From: Corallium rubrum
Taxonomy: Eukaryota; Cnidaria; Anthozoa; Scleralcyonacea; Coralliidae
Length of the DNA stretch: 64,000 nt
Assembly (NCBI GenBank): GCA_964035015.1
Contig: OZ035997.1
Location: forward strand, 17,088,463-17,152,462
Reading direction: 5' to 3'
Shown here: positions 20,158 to 32,190 of the stretch, in pieces
How positions within the stretch are numbered: the stretch's first letter is position 1
Layout: the number at the start of each line of letters is the position of its first letter
Program-made: the position numbers and the translations under genes
Notes under the pieces: model-generated
What the model saw: the letters and a program-made list of their open reading frames with translations, nothing else
The model's database searches: none
Told to the model about the DNA's origin: nothing

Positions 20158-23100
20158 ACTGAATGGCCCATCGTGGCTTGTAATATGGTGTCTTGAAGTG
20201 CAGATGGCACTAAAAGAACATGGCGCGGAAATGAGTCTGAATTATTGCCTAGCGCTCTATATAATAGACTATTGCGCAAAAAATATTGGTCATAGTGTTT
20301 CAACCACTTTTTAAATACAGGGTCGTTAATGGTTATCGGTTTAGGCTTTGGTAAGCCTCGCGTTTTCATGTCGATTATGCGCGAAAGGTGTGAATCATTA
20401 CGTTGAATATCACCGAGATTGATAGTTGGATCGAGAGTGATGGCATTTACATTTGTTGGCGGACATGGCAGTTCGAAACTAGAATCAATAGAACATGAAT
20501 CATGAATATTAACTAAGCTGCCATTCGGATTAACGAGAAGAGGCTTGCTGCTTTCCAACTTAACTATTGCTGTGCGGCCACCCGAGAGTTTGACACGTAT
20601 AGTTGAGACAAACTTTTTGCATTGTACGGCATTCGCGCAGGAAACGTTGTCACCGTGTGGGTGGACTAAGCGAGATAAAGCGTCTGCATTAGTATGAATA
20701 TGACCAGCGCGGTGTTTTATTGAAAAATTAAACTCTTGCAAATCCATGATCCAACGCGCTAGACGGCCCTTAGGCTCCATGCTATGCAGCCAGCGCAAAG
20801 CATTATGATCAGTAATTACTTCAAAGTGGCGACCCAATAAATAAACGCGGAAGTGTTCGGTACCATAAACTACGGCATACGCTTCTTTTTCGGTGGTGGA
20901 ATATTGCTGTTCGCGCGTCGAGAGAGATTTAGAAGCATATGCGACAACTTTTTCATTGCCTTGATCATCAAGTTGCGATAATACCGCGCCAACGCCATAG
21001 TCTGACGCGTCAGTTTGCAAGACAAAATTTCGGTCAAACTTAGGATATGCCAAAATGGGGGCAGAGCAGAGAAGTTGTTTTAATGTTTGAAAAGAAATTT
21101 CGCATTCGCTTGTCCACAAGAACTGAGCCGCCTTTTGAGTCAATTTTAAAAGTGGCGCTGCGACGGTGGAAAAACCGGGAATAAATTTTCGGTAATAACC
21201 GGCCAGGCCTACAAAACTGCGGATATCTTTAACCGTGCTAGGACGAACAATGTTACTGACAGCTTCAATTTTCGCTGGATCTGGTTTAATGCCAGATTGA
21301 GAAACAACATGCCCTAAGAAAGCAACTTGACGCGCTGCAATCGTGCACTTCTCAAGTTTAACGCGGAGATTGTGTGAGCGCAATCTTAGCAAAACTGTCT
21401 TAAGTCTATCATAGTGCTCCGAAAAATTGCGACCAAAAACAATCACGTCGTCGAGGTAACATAAACAAATTATATATGAAAGGCCACTTAATACAAGATC
21501 CATGGCCCGTTGGAATGTGGTTGGCGCAGTAGAAAGGCCGAAGGGCATGCGGTTAAATTCAAACAGGCCGCTCTGCGTAACAAATGCTGTTTTATGACGG
21601 TCTTTTTCATCAACAGGAATTTGCCAATATGCGCTTTTTAAATCCAAAGTTGAAAAATATTGGGAGTCACCTAACGAGTCTAAAATATCGTCTATACGAG
21701 GCAAAGGGTGCGCATGACCGACGGTTACTGCATTAAGTTTCCTATAGTCTACGCAAAATCGCAACTCGCCGTTCTTTTTCTTGACTAAGATTATTGGACT
21801 CGACCAAGCACTAGTAGATTCGCGAATAATGCCATTTTCCAACATTTCGTCTATCTGTCGCGCAGATTCATCACGATGAGCATATGGTATGCGGCGTGCA
21901 TGTTGTTTAATTGGTGTGCTATTTTCTGTGTTAATCTGGTGTGATAATATGTTTGTATGCCCTAAACTTCCGTCAAAAACATCCGAAAACTCATGAAGTA
22001 AATTTTTTAGCTTGGCCCTGTCGTCACCAGTCAACGAAGGATCAATGATAGATTCTATTCTATCACTATCAATGTTAGGAAATTGATTCCCAACTGCACC
22101 GCAAACAGTCGGTTGAGGCAGGCACGACTCAATCAAAGGACAAAATTCGGCTAAATTTTCGCCGGCTGCCAATTCGATTGGGGTATTAGACATGTTAAGA
22201 ACACGCAAAGGCACGACTCGATTGTTGTCTTGTTTGACGACAACACGCGCTACACTAAATCCCTGTCTAGCAGCGTTACTGCTGCTAGAACGTGGCTCTA
22301 ACAAACCTATTTTACTATTGGCACGTCTGGCCAACTTTCCCTCTAGAATAATTTCGGTTCTAGGTGGTATCATTACGCTGTCGACCAAAGCAACAACCGT
22401 GTTGCTTTGAAAGCGGGACTGACACAACAAACGACCGGCACGAGAGTCCACCGAGGCATTCGGAGGACTCGTCCTAACCACCCCTGCTCGATCGGCCGTC
22501 GTAGACAAATTATCGTGATTCCTAAGAGGGGTGCTTCCATGTTTACCTACTAACATATAACTACCAAGTTTTACGTCTCTACATAACGATAAACTATGTT
22601 TACTTAGGAAATCCCAACCTAGTACACAATCATAAGGGATATTATCGCTAACTAAAAATTCTCCCGTATAACGTAAGCGAGAACTTAAAAATTTGACAGG
22701 ACTAGACATACTGCCTTGGATATGTACACTGTGTCCTGTAATGGACACACAATTCGCTTTCTTGAAAGTTTTTATATAACGATCATCAAAATCGATTGTT
22801 CGTTGTATTGACTTACTTAAAAAGGACTTCATTGAGCCTGTGTCTACAAGCGCTCTAACACGGACTTTGTCCACAAAACAATCAACAAATGGGTGGATAA
22901 CAGTACTACATACATCTACATTGTCATTGCTACTTACTACAGAATGGGCGCGATTTCCAGTAGCGTTCCGTCCATTCTTTAGTAGTTTAAAAGAGCGTCT
23001 TGCGAAGCAATCTCGAGCAATGTGTCCAAATTTACCACAGTTGTAGCAAGTCTTATCTTGACGTCGAGGGGCAGAGTTTTGTTGTCGCGGACGATTGCAA

Positions 23101-23228
23101 TCCCTAGCAAAATGACCGGGCAAACCACAAGTATAACAACGGCCAGGTGTCGATTCACGCGTAGAGCTTTCGGTCTTGGTGAGACGATCCTCGAGGGATT
23201 TTTGCTTTTCCGCAATTCCGGCGACCAT
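20148..23228 (-). CDS. Gypsy zinc knuckle-protease-RT-RNase H polyprotein
   Basis: A 1,026-codon frame. Two CCHC zinc knuckles (CYTCGLPGHFARDC near residue 31, CYNCGKFGHIARDC near 61) precede an aspartic protease (ALVDTGS near residue 128). The reverse transcriptase follows (PFGLSTAPTTFQ; YLDD at about residues 591-594), then RNase H (TDASDYGVGAVL near 738). It begins with an ATG at 23,228, but that is probably just the first Met after a frame break, since knuckles normally continue from gag. It ends at 20,148 just before the integrase zinc-binding segment, which continues in another frame. The catalytic core looks intact. Confidence 0.9.
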   Translation of the reverse strand: MVAGIAEKQKSLEDRLTKTESSTRESTPGRCYTCGLPGHFARDCNRPRQQNSAPRRQDKTCYNCGKFGHIARDCFARRSFKLLKNGRNATGNRAHSVVSSNDNVDVCSTVIHPFVDCFVDKVRVRALVDTGSMKSFLSKSIQRTIDFDDRYIKTFKKANCVSITGHSVHIQGSMSSPVKFLSSRLRYTGEFLVSDNIPYDCVLGWDFLSKHSLSLCRDVKLGSYMLVGKHGSTPLRNHDNLSTTADRAGVVRTSPPNASVDSRAGRLLCQSRFQSNTVVALVDSVMIPPRTEIILEGKLARRANSKIGLLEPRSSSSNAARQGFSVARVVVKQDNNRVVPLRVLNMSNTPIELAAGENLAEFCPLIESCLPQPTVCGAVGNQFPNIDSDRIESIIDPSLTGDDRAKLKNLLHEFSDVFDGSLGHTNILSHQINTENSTPIKQHARRIPYAHRDESARQIDEMLENGIIRESTSAWSSPIILVKKKNGELRFCVDYRKLNAVTVGHAHPLPRIDDILDSLGDSQYFSTLDLKSAYWQIPVDEKDRHKTAFVTQSGLFEFNRMPFGLSTAPTTFQRAMDLVLSGLSYIICLCYLDDVIVFGRNFSEHYDRLKTVLLRLRSHNLRVKLEKCTIAARQVAFLGHVVSQSGIKPDPAKIEAVSNIVRPSTVKDIRSFVGLAGYYRKFIPGFSTVAAPLLKLTQKAAQFLWTSECEISFQTLKQLLCSAPILAYPKFDRNFVLQTDASDYGVGAVLSQLDDQGNEKVVAYASKSLSTREQQYSTTEKEAYAVVYGTEHFRVYLLGRHFEVITDHNALRWLHSMEPKGRLARWIMDLQEFNFSIKHRAGHIHTNADALSRLVHPHGDNVSCANAVQCKKFVSTIRVKLSGGRTAIVKLESSKPLLVNPNGSLVNIHDSCSIDSSFELPCPPTNVNAITLDPTINLGDIQRNDSHLSRIIDMKTRGLPKPKPITINDPVFKKWLKHYDQYFLRNSLLYRALGNNSDSFPRHVLLVPSALQDTILQATMGHSVAT

Positions 23229-23322
23229 GGAAAGTAGTTGCGTCAGTTGTCAGTTGAGGATCAGGTTGTGGAGGTTGGTTTGTAGTAGCGTTTACTGGAT
23301 AGGTGGAGAGTTTGCGACATGG

Positions 23323-23826
23323 TTACCGACCGCACGAAACCTTTGGGTAAACTTCATCATTTTCATCTAGCGTCGGCGTAGGATTGTGCTCTAACAACTT
23401 AAACTTGATGGCGTCAGGGAGACCTTTCATAAACTGGCGAGACAGCAATGCCGTTTTCGCATCTGGAGGTAAACTGGGATCAGCCTTGGACAGTATATTC
23501 TCAAGTTCCCATTTATATACGGAGGGGTCTTCCTCGGAACGCAACCGGCGTTGTTCGAATTCGGCAAAGTAGTTTTCGCGCTTCGCCAGAGGACATAAAG
23601 CCTGTCGTAAAGCTGCGACAGCGTCTTTGTAAGACTCGCGAGCAGTCTCAGGTAGAGAATAAAAGTTGCTAGCAGCCCGACCACGAAGAAACGCTGGCAG
23701 TTTGAGGAGTTTGTCGTCCGTGGTTTCGGTGACTTTCCAGCCGTTCGCGGCGCTACAAGCGTCGAATTCGCGCAACCACGCGTCGAAATCGCCATCATCA
23801 AACTTTCCCGGTAAGATAGCGGTCAT
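23323..23826 (-). pseudogene. Gypsy gag fragment
   Basis: The ATG at 23,826 lies 41 nt after the 5' LTR and opens a 167-codon frame resembling Gypsy capsid (FDAWLREFDACSAANGW, a YFAEFEQRRL...EDPSVY stretch, FMKGLPDAIKFKLL). The frame stops at 23,323. In 23,229-23,360 stretches that look like gag are spread over different frames with stops, so gag is separated from the zinc knuckles by several frame breaks. Confidence 0.75.
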
Positions 23827-23867
23827 AGCTCTTCTCTAAAAAAATCTTTTACCGCTGCCATCAGATT

Positions 23868-24078
23868 TGTAACGAGCCGAGAAACACGCAGCACAACTCG
23901 AGGTTAGAACTCCTTTATTTTCCCAACAAGGTCGTATTTATATCATCTATCAAAAGCTCATCCGGATGTCGGCTATTTACAGTTTGTCATTATATCGGAT
24001 GCACCTGGAAAAGGGTGCGTCCCTCATGTTTCTAATTAACGCTAAATAAACTATATACAATGTTTCATACCCGTTACA
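23868..24078 (-). repeat. Gypsy 5' LTR
   Basis: 211 bp; serves as the upstream LTR for the - strand reading frames. Followed in the - sense by about 40 nt of leader and then gag at 23,826. Confidence 0.9.
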
Positions 24079-24082
24079 CAAG

Positions 24083-25313
24083 GAAAGTACACAAAAGACA
24101 AACGCTATTAAGACTTACCAAAACATTTCGCCTGGCTCCGTGATTTCACTTCAACCAAACAAATCGTAAGTCTCATAACAAAAGAACTGCAATACATTTC
24201 TCCAGTTAATCTTCACACATACTTTAAAGACTTATAAATATTCTTTTTTTCGTACCAAACAAGCTTTTGTTTATAGGATGCCGTGAAGAGTTCTAGCGGG
24301 CAACAATTGAAAACTTGACCGAGCAGGTAATAAGTTCTCAATTATTGCCCGCTCGGTAGACATTGAAATTTAGCTCAGGTCATGTGACCACAAACTAACC
24401 AATGACAGTCATCGTTGTATCCAGTGAAACCTGTTTTCTGTGTTTTCTGCTGTATATTTTCTAATAAAAAATAGCTTTCGAGATTTTCGCAGGGGTTGGG
24501 TGAGTTATATACAAAAACGAATCAGACGTGCTTTTATGTGATTATTTTAATCAAGGGTAGGTGGGTGGGGGGGGGGGGGGATGTAATTTATGAAGGGGGA
24601 AAACATGCAAAACGGGCGAGGGGTTGTTGCGTGCATGCATTCCTATAGTTAAAATATTTTATTAAATACTAAGCTATTTTAGTTTGAAGATTGCTTGCCT
24701 TGCAATTGCAAGAGTTTTCCACTCCACTCGCCTCTATTCTTGTATGTTTTCTGCAGAGTTTAAGCCTAAAATTTAACTAAACGGATGAAACATGGAAACG
24801 TGTCTGAAACTTGAGCCCAGTGAGCTTGAGACTTGAAACTTGAGTTTAAATTTGTGTACTAATTTATGTCCGGTGGTCACGAAAAATGTGTTTAATACCA
24901 CGATAAATCTAACAAACAATGTTGAGACTGCCCATGAAAATTTAGTACCTTGACAGTGTCATATTTCTACCTTTGAAAGAGATATAGATAAAGATTTAAT
25001 AACTTGACAGAAAACTTTTTGACTGACATACATGTTATTTACTATTCCCTAGAAAAAAGTTTCTTTGAATGACGAAGGATTATTTTTATGTAGATTAAAG
25101 GGTAAAAAATGAGCTTTAGTCCAAATGTTGAATTGATGCCGTTTTGAGATAAAAACTAATAAAATAAATGTCTTTAAGTTTAGTGCTTGCCTTAGCTTTT
25201 ACAGTTATTTTTTTCGAGTTTAATGAAGTGCAACGCGCTCCAATCAGACAGCCTTGAACATTGGCAGAAAATAGCAAAAATACTTGAGACAAATTAAATT
25301 AAGTCTCTTTCAA
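24083..25313. other. Intergenic DNA with one short palindrome and a poly(G) run
   Basis: A palindrome at about 24,292-24,352 (AGCGGGCAACAATTGA / TCAATTATTGCCCGCT) and a G run at about 24,567-24,580. No gene recognised. Confidence 0.4.
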
Positions 25314-25559
25314 TTTTTTTTTTTTTATGTTTTGTATCATTTATTCAAATTCACATATACTTTCATACTAATGATTTGATACAAGGAGGACCAGATAAAC
25401 CCAAGTGGGCTTTTACAAGTCAGTCCTCCGTAAGTTAACAATAACATATATGTTTATAATTGTTCATAAAAGTAATAATACACATTACTAGTATACATCA
25501 TTAATTCAATAAAAAAGGAAGATAATACATATATACATACATATACATATATACGCATA

Positions 25560-25669
<110 letters not shown>

Positions 25670-26032
25670 TACATAGATGTCTATGATAATAGATAAGCTT
25701 TTATTTCTTTTTTAAACTTGATTTTTGTTTTAGCTTTCTTTATATTTATATTTATAGGTATTTTGTTCCATAAATCATATTCTTTACATTTAACTGAGAA
25801 TTTTCCATAATTTGTTCTATATCCTTCCTTATGAATATGAATAGAGTTTATTGTATTGTAATTATGTACATTTTTGTTTAAAGTAAAAAACACATTAAAA
25901 TATTCAGGTAAACATTTATTATGAAAATCATACATAAATTTTGACTGGTGTATAAATAATTGATTTGATATAGATTTAACAATTTTAATTCTTGAAAAAG
26001 AGGGGCAATTTTGAATGACATGGAGAATGTGT

Positions 26033-26765
26033 AATAACTACTTATTGACCGAGCGTGAGGTCAGTACTAGTGAAATATCGGACCGATGTTTTTTTAGTAC
26101 GGACCGAGACGAGCGCAGCGAGTTGAGGTCTGTGCAAAAAACAGAGGTCCGATATTTCACTAGTACAGACCGAACAAGCGAGGTCAATAAGTAGTTTATT
26201 ATATGGTCATAAATGTTGTGAAGATTCTGTGAAAATTCGAGCTATCGTTCTTGCGAACTAAATTGCAAAAATGGCAGACATTTTCCCATTTTTAAAGTAC
26301 TTTACGTTGCGCTAGAATCCTGAACTTTCTACCCCAAGTAATATTTTTCAATTGCTTTTGTTTGACATATTGCTCAAGATCATACATTAAGTAGTTGAAT
26401 AAAAATCATCTGAAATTCTAATACTTGTGAGAAGCAAAATGTTGTATTATTACGAACAATGTTACGAACGTTTTGGACATTTTAAAAACTTTCACAAAAC
26501 GTGGAAACTCGAACTATACATCAAATGAAAGCTTATAAAATTTCTAACAACATACCTGCACGATATATTTCGACAATGAGTAGTTTTAAAATTATAATCC
26601 ATCTTGTTGCCGACATACTGACATGACTGCCATTTTGTTTATAAAATTAACTTACGGTCCCGAACGGCAGCTTCCGCTCAGAGCGGGCGGATACGGGAAA
26701 TATCCGACCGCTTATGAACCAATCAAATTACAGGATTTCCGTATTCGGACCTCTCAGCGCTGTTG
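26033..26765. mobile_element. Insertion splitting the LINE, with a palindromic end
   Basis: The LINE frame leaves off at about 26,770 and resumes at about 26,030. The first 170 bp form a palindrome (AACTACTTATTGACCGAGC / CAAGCGAGGTCAATAAGTAG) containing GAGCGCAGCGAG. CCATATAATA near the right end is inverted at about 26,195-26,205 (TATTATATGG). It is a non-autonomous element or two nested ones; borders are approximate. Confidence 0.55.
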
Positions 26766-27905
26766 CCATATAATAATAATTCTTATTGCTTTTTTTTTGT
26801 ATTTTGTAGACTTTCCTTAATCTTGTTGGGTAATTATTTGCCCATACAATGTTACTACAATATAGATATGGGTAAATTAAAGTGTTATATAGTATCTTGA
26901 GTGTATCACGATTTAGGTAGTAACGTGCTTTACACATAATCCCAATAGATTTAGATATTTTATTTGTAATGTAATTTATATGTTGATTCCAGCTTAAATG
27001 CTCATCTATAATTACTCCGAAAAATTTGGTTTCTTTAACTTGCATTAATTGATTATCATTTAATGTTATCTTTATCGAGTTTGTCATTTTCTTCTTTTTT
27101 GGACTTGAAAACTATATAATTTTTCTTTTTGAAATTAAGTGTTTAAGTTGATTGTCTTGGAACCATTGGCTTACTTTTTTTATTTCTTCGTTAATGGTTT
27201 GGTTTAGCTTATCAATATTATCACCTGAATAAAACAAATTTGTATCATCTGCAAATTTTATAAATGATGTAAGTTTGCTGCTCATATTTATATCATTTAT
27301 ATATATATATATTAAGAAAAGCAATGGACCCAAAACTGATCCTTGAGGAACCCCACAAGGCATCAGTTTTGGTTCAGATATTGTATCATTATATTTAACG
27401 TGCTGTTTGATAAGTAGCTTTCAAACCATTTATTCGATATTCCCCTAATCCCATAATATTCTAACTTTTTAAATAAAATTTGGTGGTTAACTGTATCAAA
27501 TGCTTTTGACAGGTCAAGAAATATTCCAATTGTTGTATTATTTTTTATCAATTTCTTCTTTTATTTTTTCTGTCAATTCAAGAATTGTTTTTTTCTGAAT
27601 CCATATTGCTTTTCGTGAAATATGTGATTTTTTCCCTATATATTTTATTACTCGTTTATACATTAATTTTTCTAATATTTTTGAGAAGCAAGTAAGAACT
27701 GAAATTGGTCTATAATTGTTAAAATTTTCTTTGTTTTCGGCTTTAAAGATTGGTGTTATAAGTGATACCTTTAATCCGACTGGAATTATTCCTGTTTCAA
27801 ATGTCAAATTAAATATATAACTTAATTCATTGCTTATATGCGTTGCCACCTCCTTTATCACTTTAGGATGAATGTCATCATAACCACTGCTTTTTTGAGG
27901 GTTGC

Positions 27906-29064
27906 AAATACATCGAATACTGAGCCAACTGAGGACGTTCGTTGTACACTTGTAGCATTTATCGCATCTTAGCCGACTGAGCCAAACCCAATACCTATAA
28001 TCAGTCCTAAAACTAAATAAAATATATTACTGTTTCCGTCAAAGATCATGCATAAATTAATGCTTGCGGCTAAATTCAATCTCGGTCAAGTGTCCAGTGT
28101 CCACTGACAACTGACACCATCTTGGCGCCTGCATTTGAATAAAGCGCGTATATTAAATTGCGCGTTGCTTCTTCTGATTCAATTGAACCTGTTAGGCGAA
28201 TGTCTTAAACTAAAGAAAGATGGGAATTTGCGCTGGTACTTGCATTTAAAGCTATAGTTTCAGTCTGCCAACACGCATTCTCTTAAACGTTTACAAAGAA
28301 GCACAATAAATAATCTGACAATCGTGAATTGGTGCCACTCAGAGGTAAGTCTATTTCAAATTGTAGTCGCGTCGCAATTTTTCTTGACTATACATTACTC
28401 CGTTTTTTTGTAGTCATATTAACATTCTGTGTGAATTTTAATAATTTGGCATCGTTAAACGTTTAATTAATAGAGTTTCTTCAGATGCTTTGTCTGATTG
28501 TCATATTATAAATTGTGAACATGTATACATAAGGTTCCGATGGTCGTGTGACCTGGTTTAGCTTAGTTTTGCGAAACGCGTGGCTTAATATTTGCTGTAA
28601 CACAAAACTGGTTTGAAATGGACTCAAGACATATTATAAACGCAACAGTACAAAGCAACTTGCCAGCCAGAATATTTGCCATAGCTGCTATATTCAGATC
28701 AGTTGACAAACGGAAACCATACATTTATTCCATAAACGACGTCAAATAATTTACGGTACGATTTTATTCGATTGTACTTCAAAATTTCAAGACAGTCGTC
28801 ATGGCCAGTCATGCATTTGATTTTCAGAACTTCTTGTTTGACGAGCAGGAAACGTAGCAGTCTAGCAAAATAGCAAGTTAAGGGCAACAGAAATTTATAG
28901 GTGTTTCGGTTTGGGCCGTGTGTACGTACGACGCAATTCAGGCAGTCAGTACAATATACTTAATTGCCCGCTTGCTCGATTGCCCCACTAGAACCCGCAA
29001 CCGTGTTATCTTCGATTTAGTGAACGCAACGCTTAAACCGAACGAGGAGTCGAACGGTTACTTA
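27906..29064. other. Intergenic DNA, nothing recognised
   Basis: No convincing exon, RNA gene or repeat. Short open frames lack motifs. Confidence 0.35.
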
Positions 29065-29504
29065 GGGTCTGTTTATATGATCCCGGTGTACCGGTGCCCC
29101 AGTAAATGTGTCCCCCCCAAAATGTGTCCCCCCAGGGACACATTTCCTAGGAAATATGTCCCCCTCTTCGGAAATTTGTCCCTCCCCCCCCCCCCCCCCC
29201 CCCCTCTCAGAATGATTCCTTACAGGATAATTATATACGTGTAATGTCGACAAAACTTTTTAAAAGTAAAAAAATATATATTTCTGAAGGGTCCTACTAA
29301 TTACTGCCCAAGACGGTATACATCTATATTAGAGGCCTTAAATAATAAAGAATAGATCGCACATTTACGGCACACCGCAAACTGCAGTTCGAAATCAGCA
29401 GTTAGCCGTTACAAGTTAGGACAAGTTGTATGTTCAGACTGAAAGCTTCCGTTTGTGATTTGACGTATGTAAGTATATTCGATTTATACTGAAAGGTCTC
29501 CCAC

Positions 29505-29880
29505 GGCGCCATTGAAATGTTAATCGCAGTCGGCAATGATTAATGTATTTGTTTTTCTATTTTTGAAACCGAGTGCTTCGGAGAAAAACCCGTGCTGAAA
29601 TAGTGCCTTTTTCAGAGTATGCCAGACCCGAAAACCGAGGTTTGTTTCAACGCTTTGAAACATCAGCTCAACGATGTTACAATCAATAAAAAAACGAAAC
29701 TTGAACATCTATTTAACTAATAAATTGGAAATTCAGCATGACCATGACCATGACCATGACCATGACCACTGACGAAATTGAAATTCTAATGCAGTTCCGC
29801 GAGCTGGCTTTCGGACGTTCTCTTTCATTATTTTGACACCAAAACTATCGAATAACGTGGAACAGTCTGATAGCCATATC
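29505..29880. mobile_element. Arm copy of the 1.4-kb foldback family
   Basis: Matches the left arm of the element at 15,342-16,740: ATGTTAATCGCAGTCGGCAA, TGCTTCGGAGAAAAACCCGT and CATCAGCTCAACGA occur in the same order. Only one arm is present. Confidence 0.7.
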
Positions 29881-29982
29881 ATCAGCAAGAGAAAATATCA
29901 GACGTCTACGAAATTGGACTTCGCAAAAAATGGAGGCGTATGAAAAGGAAGAGGCACACTATATATATGGACGGCACACTAT

Positions 29983-29985
<3 letters not shown>

Positions 29986-30031
<46 letters not shown>

Positions 30032-30070
30032 CGAGAAAGAAAATTTCGAGTTTAAGAATATATGCAGCCC

Positions 30071-30142
<72 letters not shown>

Positions 30143-30230
30143 ATATATGTGTGCATGTGTGTTTGCTGGCCTGCATATATTCTTAAACTCGAAATTTTCC
30201 TTCATGTCTGCTTTACGCCAAGAGCGTGTT
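29986..30230. repeat. Inverted repeat around (AT)n and (CA)n microsatellites
   Basis: GAAAATTTCGAGTTTAAGAA (about 30,039) is inverted at about 30,180-30,200 (TTCTTAAACTCGAAATTTTC). Between them is a CA run (30,076-30,139); an AT run (about 29,986-30,023) lies just left. Downstream, 30,240-30,290 resembles a degenerate PLE terminus. Confidence 0.75.
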
Positions 30231-31269
30231 GGCTCGAGGTTAAATGAAGGGTTCCGCGTGAAGCGTTAGTATTTCGTTGTCGAAATTCTCGGCAGCTCAC
30301 CATTTTCTTGCTTATTATTATAATAGTGTAGTTTGCCGTTTTTCAAAAAACGGTATATACGGAAGTATTTATTATGCATTCAGAAACGCAGTAGACGCCT
30401 TTTTTCAATGAGCGATGACTCTCAAAAGCGACCCGTATTGGTCATGCATACTGGTGTACGCAGTAGCTGGGAGATAGGTGGTGCTGGCTTTGCCATGCAT
30501 GTGCCATTCTTTGCCATTCTGGGGGTAGGTGATCAGGAATGGCTTTGCCATTCATGTGTAGGAATGGCTTTGCCATTCATGTGTTCCACCATCAAAACTT
30601 AGTGACAGTCCAATTAAGCCAAAGTTTTTATTAAATAAATAAGTTTATATATTGCAGTTTTTGTAAATATATATTTAGCTGTTATAATTTATCATTCAGA
30701 TATATATATTTTTTACTTTTAAAAAGTTTTGTCCACATTACACGTATATCAATTATCCTGTAAGGAATCATTCTGAGGGGGGGGGGGGGACAAATTTCTG
30801 AAGAGGGGGACATATTTCCTAGGAAATCTGTCCCGGGGGGACACATTTTTGGGGGGGACAGATTTCCTGTGACACCGGGACGGGATGGCAGCCGAGATGA
30901 TTTTGATGTATTGAAATAAGTCAACACGTAAAACAGAAAAACCACTCGATGCCTGAAGAAACTCAGATTTTGTTGATCTGATCCTAAAGTTAAAAGTGAA
31001 TGATTGTGGCAATTGAAAATGGCTTTTGTTGAAGTTATTTAGTAATCTAGGCCTTGAAAAATGTAGGCGAAAGCTTTCCGATGCACATAATCAAAGACCG
31101 TGACTTATTTCAATACATGAAAATCATCCCAGCTGCCATCCCGTCCCGGTACATCGGGATCATATAAATCATCAAAGAAATCCAGAATGAAGATATTAAT
31201 AACACCAGAATATCCAATTCAAAAGACAGTTCCGACAAATCTGCCATCAATGACGAATTTGACTTTGTT

Positions 31270-32148
31270 ATGTTGTGTGATTCAAATAGAAAATTTATAG
31301 ACATTAAAAAACTATGTTCAAATAAACATAGCAAAATGATTGCGTGTAACACAACGAGCAAAGCAATAGATATTATAAACTCTCCGAGATTTACGGTAAA
31401 TAAAGGAATTATTATACATACCGGAGTCAACGATACGGAACATTTACCAGCGGAAGAGATTATAAACTCTCAAGCTGAAATGATTAATATGGCAACTAGA
31501 AAATTTCCAGGCAAAGAAATTATTCTATCAAGTATTACTCCAAGACGAGATGAGTTTGACAGAGAAATCCCAAAGATCAACAAAGCAATCAACGAAAGAA
31601 TTAAAGATATCCCAAATGTTAGTCACGTATACAACGGCAATTTAAATGACAATCGCCTATATTTTGATGACAAACACCTGAACAGGAAATTTGGTGTTCC
31701 TGCTTTGGCGAAAAATATTAAGAGAGAATTACGAGAGATTTTTGTATCTCGCCGAAGTCAAGATCGTGCAGTCCAGAATCGGAGAAATCAAGATCATACA
31801 GTCCAGGATCGGAGAAGTCAAGATCTTACAGCCCAGGATCGGAGAAGTCAAGATCTTACAGCCCAGGATCGGAGAAGTCAAGATCTTACAGTCCAGGATC
31901 GGAGAAGTACCCTCCACAATGACTCAGCAAGGAGCCATCAAGATGTACCAACTGATTTACAGTCAAGAGGCACCGTCGGTAACAATGTACCTCAACCTGT
32001 GATAATTGGGATGCAAGACCAGCTGAAGAATATATCAGACTTATTGAATCGACTGATTCAAAACAATATTAGCATTAATCAGCAGCAGCATTATCAAAGG
32101 GTAATGTATCCACCAATTCCTTCATTTCTTAATAATAGACTTGTTTAA
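31270..32148 (+). CDS. LINE ORF1: SGNH esterase-like domain plus 10-residue repeats (5'-truncated)
   Basis: The frame is open from the insertion point (31,169), and the first ATG at 31,270 falls inside the domain. SGNH-hydrolase blocks are visible: LCDSN (block I), HTGVND near residue 50 (block III) and DDKH near residue 140 (block V). An esterase in ORF1 is known from CR1-type LINEs and is thought to help with membrane or RNP association. After the domain, five near-identical 30-bp units (about 31,755-31,910) encode QDRxVQDRRS-type decapeptides. A Gln-rich tail follows (NISINQQQHYQR). It ends 42 bp before ORF2. Confidence 0.75.
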   Translation: MLCDSNRKFIDIKKLCSNKHSKMIACNTTSKAIDIINSPRFTVNKGIIIHTGVNDTEHLPAEEIINSQAEMINMATRKFPGKEIILSSITPRRDEFDREIPKINKAINERIKDIPNVSHVYNGNLNDNRLYFDDKHLNRKFGVPALAKNIKRELREIFVSRRSQDRAVQNRRNQDHTVQDRRSQDLTAQDRRSQDLTAQDRRSQDLTVQDRRSTLHNDSARSHQDVPTDLQSRGTVGNNVPQPVIIGMQDQLKNISDLLNRLIQNNISINQQQHYQRVMYPPIPSFLNNRLV

Positions 32149-32190
32149 TTAGTTTACTCAAATAGTTCTTTAGTAGTTAAACTTCAATTA

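Larger units (their letters stand above)
18751..24078 (-). mobile_element. Ty3/Gypsy LTR retrotransposon, full length, frames broken
   Basis: The element is 5.3 kb, transcribed on the - strand. LTRs of 211 bp (18751-18961 and 23868-24078) begin TGTAACG and end CGTTACA and differ by one base that I can see. The 4-bp target duplication CAAG is at 18747-18750 and 24079-24082. A purine tract AAAGGAGGAGAATGA (complement of 18962-18976) precedes the 3' LTR. Gene order in the - sense is gag, CCHC zinc knuckles, protease, reverse transcriptase, RNase H, integrase, which is the Ty3/Gypsy order. Reading frames are interrupted in late gag and between RNase H and integrase. A primer-binding site could not be assigned to a tRNA. 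Confidence 0.92.

Noticed and set aside
23820-23867. tRNA primer-binding site of the Gypsy element
   Set aside because: The bases after the 5' LTR do not clearly match the 3' end of a tRNA I can identify, so no feature was called.
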